The notes below the pieces were generated by a model that was given only the letters and a program-made list of their open reading frames with translations, had not been told where the DNA came from and did no database searches. Shown in pieces: positions 31,940 through 40,305 of a DNA stretch of 64,000 bases. Source of the stretch: CAYURP01 sp964447175 (GTDB taxonomy: Bacteria; Zixibacteria; MSB-5A5; SM23-73-2); assembly GCA_964447175.1 (NCBI GenBank), contig CAYURP010000001.1, forward strand, positions 1-64,000. The letters run 5' to 3'. The position numbers were made by a program, and so were the translations under genes. How positions within the stretch are numbered: position 1 is the first letter of the stretch; the number at the start of each line of letters is the position of its first letter.

Positions 31940-33301
31940 ATGCAACGGAAACTACTTCTATTCGTTCTGGGGATATGCGGGATATTTGTTATTTTTGCGA
32001 TTATCTCAAGAGGATCTGGTGACAGTAAAGTTGTTCATCTACGCAAATTCCCTTATCCTTATCAATCTGCCCTGGCGATCTGTTCTGATATCGATGGCAC
32101 AGATTCAATAGAAAAATTTTTGTCAATACAGAAGTTTCTTAATTCCACAAAGGAAACATCCTTTGGCACGGGCCTGGGGTTGGAAATAGGCAATTCCTTT
32201 TGGTTTTATAACCAGTACATTCAAGCATTGAAGGATTATGAAGATACTGCTTATGTTAATTCCTTGTTTATCGGAGCTCCCGAAACAGGGATCAGCCTTT
32301 TTGTCGGGACCTCCGATACATTGTCACCCTATGCTGGCATAATTAAAAAACTGATTAAGTCTGGCTATATCGACTGTCTGCACTCGTATGGTGAGTTTAC
32401 TGAGGGTGGGTTCAGCCGGGACCTGGCTTTAAAGGTTATTAACCTCTTCAGAGCAGAATCGCTTTGTGTAGAGGTTTTTACAAACCATGGGGGATTTGGA
32501 AATACGGACAATATTGGTCCAGCCTTGCATTTTAGAGGAGATAATCCTGATGCCAGCGAATACCATACAGATTTAACCATTCCCCTGGGCATAAAATTCC
32601 TCTGGCGGGGTCAGGTGACTCATTGTATTGGCCAGGATGCTAATTTTTCAATGAAAAACCAGGCCAAGTTGATTTATGAATGGTTTCAGGATTTTCTCAA
32701 TAAAGACGTGGATTACAAACATGACAATTCGCTGGTTCACATTTTCACACTGGATGATGGTCAAAAGGTGTTTGAGTTTGTGCGATTCATAAGCCCTCAA
32801 GGTAAATACCCCCAGGCTCGGCAGGAACATATGCAATATCAGCTGAGTCCTGATGTGATCCAGGAACTGATTCGCAACAAAGGATATCTGATTCTATACA
32901 CTCATTTGGGTACCACCGAACAAAAACCTTATCTCTCATCCCCCACCATTGAAACCTTAGGCAATATCAAGAAAAAGAATGACCAGGGTGAGCTTCTTGT
33001 CACTACCACCTACAAATTGTTGAATTATTATGTGCATAGCAGGTATATGTATTGGAGTCAATTTACCAGAGGAGATTCTTTGTTCATAGCCGTAGATAGT
33101 ATCTCAAATCCGGTTGAAGGCTGTTTTATTCCCAATGAAAAGGATCTTGAGGGAATAACGTTTTATGTGCCAGCTGATAAGGAGGTATTTCTTTTTGTGA
33201 GAGAGAGCCCCATCTTTTTTATCAGAAATCCAAAAGACAAATCCGGTTTACACTCGATATCTGTGCCCTGGAATGAGTTAACATTTCCCAATAATCTTTA
33301 G
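31940..33301 (+). CDS. Exported protein, possibly polysaccharide-deacetylase-like
   Basis: 453 residues, family not firmly recognised. N-terminal signal or anchor (LLLFVLGICGIFVIFAIISRG). The first part has SALAICSDIDGTDSIEKF, where DxD sits after a beta strand as in NodB-type deacetylases, and later IDCLHSYGEF and EVFTNHGGFGNTDN with His residues that could complete a metal site; LILYTHLGT near residue 317 resembles a further catalytic loop of that fold. It stands alone after the dsr region. Could be a divergent deacetylase or glycosidase-fold protein; activity unproven. Confidence 0.65.
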   Translation: MQRKLLLFVLGICGIFVIFAIISRGSGDSKVVHLRKFPYPYQSALAICSDIDGTDSIEKFLSIQKFLNSTKETSFGTGLGLEIGNSFWFYNQYIQALKDYEDTAYVNSLFIGAPETGISLFVGTSDTLSPYAGIIKKLIKSGYIDCLHSYGEFTEGGFSRDLALKVINLFRAESLCVEVFTNHGGFGNTDNIGPALHFRGDNPDASEYHTDLTIPLGIKFLWRGQVTHCIGQDANFSMKNQAKLIYEWFQDFLNKDVDYKHDNSLVHIFTLDDGQKVFEFVRFISPQGKYPQARQEHMQYQLSPDVIQELIRNKGYLILYTHLGTTEQKPYLSSPTIETLGNIKKKNDQGELLVTTTYKLLNYYVHSRYMYWSQFTRGDSLFIAVDSISNPVEGCFIPNEKDLEGITFYVPADKEVFLFVRESPIFFIRNPKDKSGLHSISVPWNELTFPNNL

Positions 33302-33757
33302 AAATCTGTAAATTTGTTTTTACAAAATTAGTTTAAACTCGTCCGGTCGGGTTTGTTTAGTTAATTATGATTCAGAGGACATCGGATATGACTTAGTGTG
33401 CTTTAATTGCCATTGAATCTTTCTGTTCTCATAAGTATAAGGATTTCCATTTTAAATAGATAAGATTTAATGAAATGCAATTTCTACTAATTTTTTTCAA
33501 TTTTGATTTCTTTTTTGTTTTAAGGGGTATGGGGGGGGTAGCGCAGGTCAGCCTTAAGTCGTTGTCTCTCTTGGCAATACACAACTTAGCGATTATCCCC
33601 AAAAATTTTATTAAAAGATGCAGATTTTTCTTGACAAGTTGAAACAAGGCAGTTTAATTATGCCGCTAAATTTCTCGGGCACTTTAATATTTTAGATAAA
33701 AGTACCCCGGATGTCTGCCATTAGCAGGATTTTAGCTCCTGTGAGGAGGTGAGAGAA
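33302..33757. other. Intergenic, 456 bp
   Basis: AT-rich; contains a G-run (GGGGTATGGGGGGGG near 33522-33538) and no convincing gene or repeat. Confidence 0.4.
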
Positions 33758-33901
33758 ATGAAGTGCGCATGGTGCGGAGAAAGAATAGAAGACAAGCCAA
33801 TATGGAAAAAAGATAAGCCATATTGCTCACAAGATTGTGTGGATATGGACCAGGATGAGGAAGAAGAGGAAATAGAGGACGAGGAAGAAGAAGATAAATA
33901 G
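33758..33901 (+). CDS. Mini zinc-ribbon protein with acidic tail, 47 aa
   Basis: MKCAWCGERIEDKPIWKK opens with C3-x2-C6, and YCSQDCVDMD gives C23-x3-C27, a treble-clef/zinc-ribbon of the TRASH/MYM type; the last 15 residues are almost all Glu/Asp. A strong RBS (GAGGAGGTGA) precedes the ATG by six bases. The four-cysteine pattern and the purely charged tail make it a believable gene despite its length. Function unknown; such small proteins often deal with metals or nucleic acid. Next to a basic 40-residue mini-protein. Confidence 0.7.
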   Translation: MKCAWCGERIEDKPIWKKDKPYCSQDCVDMDQDEEEEEIEDEEEEDK

Positions 33902-33995
33902 TATCTATCTTTTTTGAGATTAGGCTGGAAATTTTAGATTGAACTTCAGGAAAATATTCTACTTAGAGATTTTACCTCGACAGGAGGTGAGATAG

Positions 33996-34118
33996 ATGGA
34001 AAAGAGACCTGAAGAAAGGAAGCCTGAGGAAAAAAGGCCAGACTTCACCAGACCCCCTGAGCAATACAAGAAGGAAGCAAAAAAGGGTTTTGGTAAGAAG
34101 AAGACCCCAAAGAAGTAA
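33996..34118 (+). CDS. Basic Pro/Lys-rich mini-protein, 40 aa
   Basis: MEKRPEERKPEEKRPDF then TRPPEQYKKEAKKGFGKKKTPKK: no hydrophobic core, very basic C-terminus, likely disordered. A strong RBS (ACAGGAGGTGA) stands six bases before the ATG and a rho-independent terminator follows at 34138, so it is a small monocistronic or bicistronic unit with the zinc-ribbon gene 94 bases upstream. No family recognised. Confidence 0.6.
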   Translation: MEKRPEERKPEEKRPDFTRPPEQYKKEAKKGFGKKKTPKK

Positions 34119-34137
34119 ATTCCACAGACTTTAAAGC

Positions 34138-34173
34138 AAAGCCCCTGGGTGTGAAGCTCAGGGGCTTTTTTTT
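34138..34173 (+). terminator. Rho-independent terminator
   Basis: GCCCCTG (34141-34147) pairs with CAGGGGC (34159-34165), then eight T residues. Confidence 0.88.
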
Positions 34174-34372
34174 GTACGATTTCAATCATTTTGCTCTGAC
34201 AGGTGCAGAAATATCCTTCATATAATTTCTTTTCGTGGGAGCAGGTGAGCACCAAAGAGAAAAGTAGGTCCTTTTAACTGTTGTCTGATCGGATGACTGA
34301 TTTAGCTTTTAAAAATTCGACTCCCCCAACCGGTTACGATAGTGGTTCACGCAGAATCAGACTCTTAGATGT

Positions 34373-35338
34373 TTATATGGCTTCTATGGTCGAAGGTGGT
34401 TTTCTGGTTATGTTATAGGTAACGCTTACCACCCTTGGTACCTTGTCGGTTATACTTTCCGCCAGTTTTTCCAGAACGTCGTAAGGGAGTCTGGTGGGTA
34501 AGCCTTCTCTGGCATCTTTGCTTTCCCAGCACCTGATCTCTATTTGCAAGCCATAATCCCTTTTTCCCTCTCTGATACCGGTAACTCTATCCTGGTGCAG
34601 GATTGCCAGATATTGAAACGCTCTGGTTTTGGATAACTCCCCCTCAACAATTTCTGTAGCCTCTCTCACGATCTCTATTTTTTCTGGTGTCACTTCTCCT
34701 ATCACTCTGGCTGCTAAGGCCGGGCCAGGAAAAGGAGGTCTGTTATACATTACCTCTGGTAATCCTAAAGCTCTCCCGACTTCCCTTACTCCGGACTTTC
34801 TGAGCTGGACTAAAGGTTCAATGACTTTATACCCGTATTCCTCCTGGGGATTTATTCCCAGCTGTTCTAAGATATTGTGCTGCCTTTTAATCCCGGCAAC
34901 GGTCTCCTCCACATCCGTGTAATTTGTTCCCTGGAGGAGATATTTTGATCCACTCTTTCTCACCAGCTCTCCGAAGACCTCTTTGTAAAAGACGCGGGTG
35001 ATGGCTTCCCTTTTCTCCTCAGGATCGGCCACACCTTTCAAAGCGTCAAAGAACTGCGCTCTGGAATCGATCACTTCCAGCGGAACACCCAAATCCCTGA
35101 ACAACATAACAACTTTCTTAGGTTCACCCGCTCTCATAATGCCATTGTCAACAAAATAAGTTTTAAGTCTGTCTCCTAACGCTTTGTGCCCTAACATAGT
35201 AACTACTGAGGAATCGACACCACCTGAGAGCGCATTTACAGCTGAACCGCTACTAACCATAGCAGCAATTTCTTTCGTTTTTTTCTGGATGAAGCTCTTT
35301 ACATTAAGACTTTCTGTCTTTATCTCTTTGATCTCCAT
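34373..35338 (-). CDS. guaA: GMP synthase, stand-alone ATP-pyrophosphatase subunit
   Basis: 321 residues. The ATP-PPase P-loop SGGVDSS is at 38-44, followed by the GuaA signatures LQGTNYTDVEE, HNI, EPL..L.K..VRE.GRALGLP, RPPFPGP.LAARV and the dimerisation domain ending VSVTYNITRKPPSTIEAI. It amidates XMP to GMP. The glutamine amidotransferase domain that precedes these parts in ordinary bacterial GuaA is absent, as in archaeal two-subunit enzymes, so either a separate glutaminase subunit lies elsewhere or ammonia is used directly. RBS CAGGAGGTG (minus). Alone in its surroundings. Confidence 0.9.
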   Translation of the reverse strand: MEIKEIKTESLNVKSFIQKKTKEIAAMVSSGSAVNALSGGVDSSVVTMLGHKALGDRLKTYFVDNGIMRAGEPKKVVMLFRDLGVPLEVIDSRAQFFDALKGVADPEEKREAITRVFYKEVFGELVRKSGSKYLLQGTNYTDVEETVAGIKRQHNILEQLGINPQEEYGYKVIEPLVQLRKSGVREVGRALGLPEVMYNRPPFPGPALAARVIGEVTPEKIEIVREATEIVEGELSKTRAFQYLAILHQDRVTGIREGKRDYGLQIEIRCWESKDAREGLPTRLPYDVLEKLAESITDKVPRVVSVTYNITRKPPSTIEAI

Positions 35339-35727
35339 TTTTCACCTCCTGATATGTTATCCGTAATATATGTTCACGATTGCTTTCAATATCTTAACTT
35401 TCGCAAAAAAAGTCAAACCGATTTTTTTTGACCACTATAGCCTACCTGAAGATAAAAACAAGTTAGCGGAGAGTGGTTTTTTTCTGATCTGGAGTAACAC
35501 CCTAAGAGCTTGAAGCTAAATAGGTAGAGAAAAGCGAAGCGTAAAGCTTATTTATGCACTTCTCCTTATAAAAGTCTTTAAAAAAACATATATTACTTAG
35601 GTAGAATCACCATAGCCCAGCTTTTTTTAAACTTAAGGATAAAATATGCGTAAGGGAATATAATGAACTTGCTAAAGTATAGGTGACCGCAAAGAAAATA
35701 ATAACCCTTTTCCAATTGGAGGAGAGA
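35339..35727. other. Intergenic, about 390 bp
   Basis: Divergent promoter region of guaA and pepF; no gene or repeat recognised. Confidence 0.4.
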
Positions 35728-37620
35728 ATGAAGAAGCTATCAAAAGTTTTAGTTTATGGATTAGTTTTGGTAGTTTTTGTTTTGAGCTTCAACCTGGTCT
35801 GGTCCCAGGTAAAGGAAATTCCCCAACGTTCGGAGATAGCCGATAAGTATAAGTGGAAACTGGAACACATCTATTCTTCTGATTCCCTCTGGGAATACGA
35901 TTTCTCCAGAGTGGAAAAGCTCCTGCCGGAGATCGAAAGCTTCAAGGGTCATCTGGCTGAATCCGGGAAGAACCTTTTTGCTTGTCTGGCTTTAAGGGAC
36001 AGCACCCAGAACATCCTGGACAGACTTTATGTTTATTCTTTTATGAAATTGGATGAGGATAACCGGGTATCCGGATACCAGGAACTGTCCGATCGAGCTT
36101 CGGCTCTCTGGACCAGATGTATGCAGGCTAACGCCTTTATTGAGCCGGAGATCTTATCCATTTCATCGGAAAAACTTGAGAGTTTAATACAGGAAGAGAA
36201 AGGATTGATGCTTTATCAGCATCACATTGACAATATAACCAGAAAAAGGGCGCATACTCTCTCTGCTCGGGAGGAGGAGCTTCTGGCAGGCACCCGGGAT
36301 ATGTCTCGTATTCCCTCAAACGTATTCAATATGATAGAGAATGCGGATCTTAAATTCCCTTCCATCAAGGACGAGCAGGGGAACGAGGTTGATCTTACCC
36401 AGCAAAGGTATTACAAATTCTTGGAATCAACCGACCGCCGGGTAAGAGAGGATGCTTCAAATGCTTATAATCGGGGCTACCTGGCCTATTTAAATACTTT
36501 AGGATCCACCTTAGCTGGAAGCATTAACAAAGATGCATTCTACGCCAAAACAAGAAATTATAGCTCCTCCCTGGAGTCAGCGCTGGATGAAGATAACATT
36601 CCCACCCAGGTATTCGAGAACCTGGTCAATACGGTAAACCAAAACTTAGAACCCGTTCATCGCTACGTGAGTTTGCGGAAAAAGGTTATGGGGCTGGACG
36701 AATTACACAAGTACGATATGTGGGTTCCTCTGGTGCCCAAAGCTAAAATGGAGATTCCCTATGATTCCGCGTTAACGATAATTCTGAAGGCAATGGAGCC
36801 TCTGGGAAAAAAGTACGTGCAGGAGATCAAGGATGGATTCAATTCCGGGTGGGTGGACGTTTATGAAACTCAGGGTAAAGGCAGTGGCGCTTATTCCTGG
36901 GGAAGCTATTCCACTCACCCCTACATGCTTTTAAATTATAACAATACCTTAGAAAACGTCTTTACCGTAGCCCATGAGATGGGACACTGCATGCACAGCT
37001 TTTATTCCAACCGAAGCCAGCCCTACGTCTATGCCGATTATTCCCTGTTCGTTGCGGAAATAGCGTCGGAAACTAATGAATTTCTTTTGATGAATTACCT
37101 GCTTAAGAAGGTTCAGGATAAAGATCAACGACTATACCTGCTTAATTATTATCTGGAGTTCATACTGGGAACTTTTTACAATCAGGTGATGTTTTCTGAG
37201 TTTGAAAAGGTTGCTCACGAAAAGGCAGAGCAAGGTGAGGCTTTATCCGCCTCATCTATGAGAAAAATCTATGGAGACATATACCAGAAATATTACGGAC
37301 CTGATCTGGTGCTGGATTCCCTGGATGATCTTTCCTGTTTGCGAATTTCGCATTTTTACAGGAGCTTCTACGTTTACAAATATGCAACCAGTTTAGCTGG
37401 AGCTGCAGCCTTCTCCAGAAAAATTCTAGCGGGCGACACGGAGGCTTTAAACCGCTATCTGGGTCTTTTAAATGCCGGTGGGTCTGATTATCCCATAGAT
37501 ATTGTTAAAAAGGCAGGGGTAGATATGACCTCACCGGAACCGGTGAACAATACCGTTGAACTTTTTGCTGATCTTGTGGCTCAAATGGAGGAGCTTCTTA
37601 TCGGATCAAATACAAAATAA
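35728..37620 (+). CDS. pepF: Exported oligoendopeptidase F (M3 family)
   Basis: 630 residues from ATG 35728, chosen because GGAGGAGA lies just before it and a signal peptide (MKKLSKVLVYGLVLVVFVLSF...WSQ) begins there; the frame is open 15 codons upstream with no such features. N-terminal PepF domain (DKYKWKLEHIYSSDSLWEYDF), then the M3 catalytic domain with H416-E-M-G-H420 (VAHEMGHCMHSFYS) and the third ligand in FVAEIASETNEFLL. PepF is usually cytoplasmic; this one looks exported, so it probably trims peptides in the envelope or outside. Fits other secreted peptidases nearby (S41). Confidence 0.93.
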   Translation: MKKLSKVLVYGLVLVVFVLSFNLVWSQVKEIPQRSEIADKYKWKLEHIYSSDSLWEYDFSRVEKLLPEIESFKGHLAESGKNLFACLALRDSTQNILDRLYVYSFMKLDEDNRVSGYQELSDRASALWTRCMQANAFIEPEILSISSEKLESLIQEEKGLMLYQHHIDNITRKRAHTLSAREEELLAGTRDMSRIPSNVFNMIENADLKFPSIKDEQGNEVDLTQQRYYKFLESTDRRVREDASNAYNRGYLAYLNTLGSTLAGSINKDAFYAKTRNYSSSLESALDEDNIPTQVFENLVNTVNQNLEPVHRYVSLRKKVMGLDELHKYDMWVPLVPKAKMEIPYDSALTIILKAMEPLGKKYVQEIKDGFNSGWVDVYETQGKGSGAYSWGSYSTHPYMLLNYNNTLENVFTVAHEMGHCMHSFYSNRSQPYVYADYSLFVAEIASETNEFLLMNYLLKKVQDKDQRLYLLNYYLEFILGTFYNQVMFSEFEKVAHEKAEQGEALSASSMRKIYGDIYQKYYGPDLVLDSLDDLSCLRISHFYRSFYVYKYATSLAGAAAFSRKILAGDTEALNRYLGLLNAGGSDYPIDIVKKAGVDMTSPEPVNNTVELFADLVAQMEELLIGSNTK

Positions 37621-37797
37621 GGGAGATTTCTCCAGGAAGGTTCTGCGGTTAATTAAGATTATATATTACTTCCAGTAAGGAAATATAAGGCAATAGTTTT
37701 CCCACCTTCTGACTAGAGTTCTAGCTTATCCCATATTCAGAATATTGAGTTGATATTGGATTTTAGAAAAAAACTGGAACTTTTTTATTTAATAAAC

Positions 37798-37809
37798 GTA
37801 AGTACTTAC
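37798..37809. promoter_or_regulatory. Possible MarR operator
   Basis: GTAAGTACTTAC, a perfect 12-bp palindrome, 31 bases before the MarR-GNAT start and next to an AT-rich -10-like stretch. Autoregulation of MarR proteins from such sites is common; binding here is inference. Confidence 0.4.
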
Positions 37810-37840
37810 ATAAATTCTGTTGACCTACGGAGGTTGTTTT

Positions 37841-38809
37841 ATGGATTTGATCAGACAACTGGGAGCCTTAGCGCTGGCTAGCCGGTTGAGACGGTTGACT
37901 GAGTGGTTATATAAGGATGGAACTCGCATTTACAAGGAACAGTCGGCCGATTTCGAGCCCCGCTGGTTTCCGCTCTTCTACTTGCTCAAGGAATCAGGCT
38001 CAGTGCCAGTGACTGTGGCAGCCCGGGTGCTGGGATTTAGCCATCCGGCTATCAACCAGATTGCTGGTCAGATGTCCAGGCGGGGATTTCTCGAATCGGT
38101 CAAGGACAAAAAGGATGAGCGTAAGCATCTTTTGCGTCTAACTAAAAAAGGGAAAGCTGCCATATCATCGCTTGAATCCGTATGGGCGGATATTGAAGCT
38201 GCGGGCAATGAGCTTTTGATCGAGGCTGGGGGTGATTTTATGGCTGAGATAGGACGGCTTGAAGATGCGCTGAATGAATCCGGGATGTATGAGCGGGTGA
38301 TTCGCCGGATGAAGACACGCCAGCTAAATGAAGTCAAAATCTTAGATTACAAACCACAGTTCAAGCGGTATTTCAAATCGCTGAACCTGGAATGGCTCAA
38401 GGAATATTTTACTGTGGAGGAGACGGATAAGATATTGCTATCCGACCCGTACGGAAAAATCATTAAACCGGGAGGTTTCGTCCTCTTGGCTCGACTTTCC
38501 GGGAAAATCATGGGCACTGTAGCTTTACTCAAACATAATGAAGGTATTTACGAGTTAGCCAAGATAGCAGTAACCAAAAAAGCACGGGGACGCCAAGTGG
38601 GACGAAAACTTGGCCTGGCAGCAGTTGAACGTGCAAAAAAAGCCGGCGCCCGGCAATTGGTTTTACTTACCAGCCCGCAACTGACTGTTGCATATAATCT
38701 CTATCGTTCTTTGGGTTTTGTGGAGATATCCCCTGCACAACCCTGGGTAACTCCCCATAATCGAGAATCAATAGCAATGAGTTTGGGATTAAAAACAAAA
38801 AACCACTAA
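37841..38809 (+). CDS. MarR-GNAT fusion (regulator plus N-acetyltransferase)
   Basis: 322 residues from ATG 37841 (ACGGAGGTTGTTTT before it). N-terminal MarR winged helix (about 30-130: LLKESGSVPVTVAARVLGFSHPAINQIAGQMSRRGFLESVKDKKDERKHLLRLTKKG). C-terminal GNAT domain (about 170-315) with IAVTKKARGRQVGRKLGLAAVERAKKAG (acetyl-CoA motif A, R/Q-x-x-G-x-G/K) and NLYRSLGFVE. Such fusions are widespread and mostly uncharacterised. The start codon of an S41 peptidase gene lies 19 bases downstream, so the regulator probably shares the operon with the two S41 genes. Confidence 0.92.
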   Translation: MDLIRQLGALALASRLRRLTEWLYKDGTRIYKEQSADFEPRWFPLFYLLKESGSVPVTVAARVLGFSHPAINQIAGQMSRRGFLESVKDKKDERKHLLRLTKKGKAAISSLESVWADIEAAGNELLIEAGGDFMAEIGRLEDALNESGMYERVIRRMKTRQLNEVKILDYKPQFKRYFKSLNLEWLKEYFTVEETDKILLSDPYGKIIKPGGFVLLARLSGKIMGTVALLKHNEGIYELAKIAVTKKARGRQVGRKLGLAAVERAKKAGARQLVLLTSPQLTVAYNLYRSLGFVEISPAQPWVTPHNRESIAMSLGLKTKNH

Positions 38810-38828
38810 ACCAATCAGGAGGTGTGTA

Positions 38829-40226
38829 ATGCACAGAGGTGGATTTTTCACCGTTATTACATTGAGAGCTTTCTGGGTTAAAGCTCTAACACCGTTGTTT
38901 TTGATCGCGTTGCTGGTTTTAGCTGTATTGGTGCCCTTGGATGGGTGGGCGCAGCCGGCAGGTGAAAAGGCTCCGGATAGGGTGATCGATGCCCGGATGC
39001 AACTGGAAGTGATCGACAGCATAACCCAGGCGCTCAACGAGATTTACGTTTTCCCCGAAGTGGCTGAAAAGATTGAGAAATACCTGCGCAAGCAATACAA
39101 GGACAAACAATACAAAGATATCACCAGTTTGCAGGAATTTACTCGGAAGTTAAACCAGGACCTTCAGGAAATAAGCAAGGATGGACATCTATGGGTCAGG
39201 TTTGCATCGGATGAGATGATAGCTAAATTTGAAAGTGATACGCTTACTGATGAATGGAAAAAGGAAGAGCTTAAGCAAAAGCAGAGGGACAACTTCTGTT
39301 TTAAGGAGATTAAGATTTTACCGGGCAACGTTGGATATATAGACTTTCGATGCTTCTCAGAAGCTAATGATGCTGGCATGACAGCGATTGCAGCAATGAA
39401 TTTTTTGGCATATACGGATGCCATTATTTTCGACTTGCGTCAAAACGGTGGTGGTTCTCCCAGTATGATCCAGCTTATGTCCAGCTATCTTTTCGACGAG
39501 CCGACTCATCTCAACAGCTTTTATATCCGCAGATCGGACTCGACCGAACAATTCTGGACCCAGGCTTATGTTTCTGGCCCTCGAATGTCGGACGTGGATG
39601 TGTACGTGCTCACCAGCAAGTACACTTTCTCCGGAGCAGAGGAATTCACCTATAATGTTAAGAACCTGAAGCGGGGCAAAATAATCGGCGAAACCACCGG
39701 CGGCGGAGCTCACCCTACTGACATAAGAATCTTTGAGAATCTGAATTGCGGAATATCGTTACCCTTTGGCCGGGCAGTCAATCCCATCACTGGCACCAAC
39801 TGGGAGGGAACAGGTGTGACTCCGGATATCGAGATTTCTCAGGAAAAGGCAATGGATGTAGCACACCTTGAAGCTTTAAACAAGCTTGTGGAAAAAGAAA
39901 AGGATCCTGATCGAAAAGAACAACTGCAATGGACAATAGAGGGCAAGAAAGCAATATTAAATCCAATCACAATCGAGCTAAGCCAACTGCGAAAATATGA
40001 AGGCCAGTACGGTCCCAGGAAGATCTGGGTCGAAGACAACCAGTTATATTACCAGAGGGAAGACCGCCCCAGGTATAAGCTTACACCCATGGAGAATCAT
40101 TGGTTTATGATTCAAGAGCTGGATTATTTCAGAATTCAATTCGTGGCAGACGAAAATGGCGAGTTCAACGAGTTGATTGGACATTATGACAGCGGCCAGA
40201 CCGATGCTCACAAACGTAGCAAATAA
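38829..40226 (+). CDS. Exported S41-family peptidase (copy 1)
   Basis: 465 residues. N-terminal hydrophobic signal (LFLIALLVLAVLVPLDGWAQ). IRBP/tricorn-like S41 core: KDGHLWVRF, ILPGNVGYIDFRCF, AIIFDLRQNGGGSPSMIQLMSSYLF and YVLTSKYTFSGAEEFTYNVKNLKRGKIIGETTGGGAHP, with the nucleophile in TFSGAEE. A C-terminal domain (about 385-465, QYGPRKIWVEDNQLYYQRED) follows. No PDZ domain, unlike CtpA. RBS AGGAGGTGTGTA. Tandem to a close paralogue; probably an envelope peptidase. Confidence 0.9.
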   Translation: MHRGGFFTVITLRAFWVKALTPLFLIALLVLAVLVPLDGWAQPAGEKAPDRVIDARMQLEVIDSITQALNEIYVFPEVAEKIEKYLRKQYKDKQYKDITSLQEFTRKLNQDLQEISKDGHLWVRFASDEMIAKFESDTLTDEWKKEELKQKQRDNFCFKEIKILPGNVGYIDFRCFSEANDAGMTAIAAMNFLAYTDAIIFDLRQNGGGSPSMIQLMSSYLFDEPTHLNSFYIRRSDSTEQFWTQAYVSGPRMSDVDVYVLTSKYTFSGAEEFTYNVKNLKRGKIIGETTGGGAHPTDIRIFENLNCGISLPFGRAVNPITGTNWEGTGVTPDIEISQEKAMDVAHLEALNKLVEKEKDPDRKEQLQWTIEGKKAILNPITIELSQLRKYEGQYGPRKIWVEDNQLYYQREDRPRYKLTPMENHWFMIQELDYFRIQFVADENGEFNELIGHYDSGQTDAHKRSK

Positions 40227-40305
40227 AGCGTTATTCAAACTAACTTAAGAACTTCTCAGGAAAGTCTGTGATAATATTGGTAAAGGTAAAGCAAAGGAGA
40301 AGATT

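Noticed and set aside
33429..33647. Minus-strand ORF of 72 aa
   Set aside because: Lys/Leu-rich translation of AT-rich DNA without RBS.
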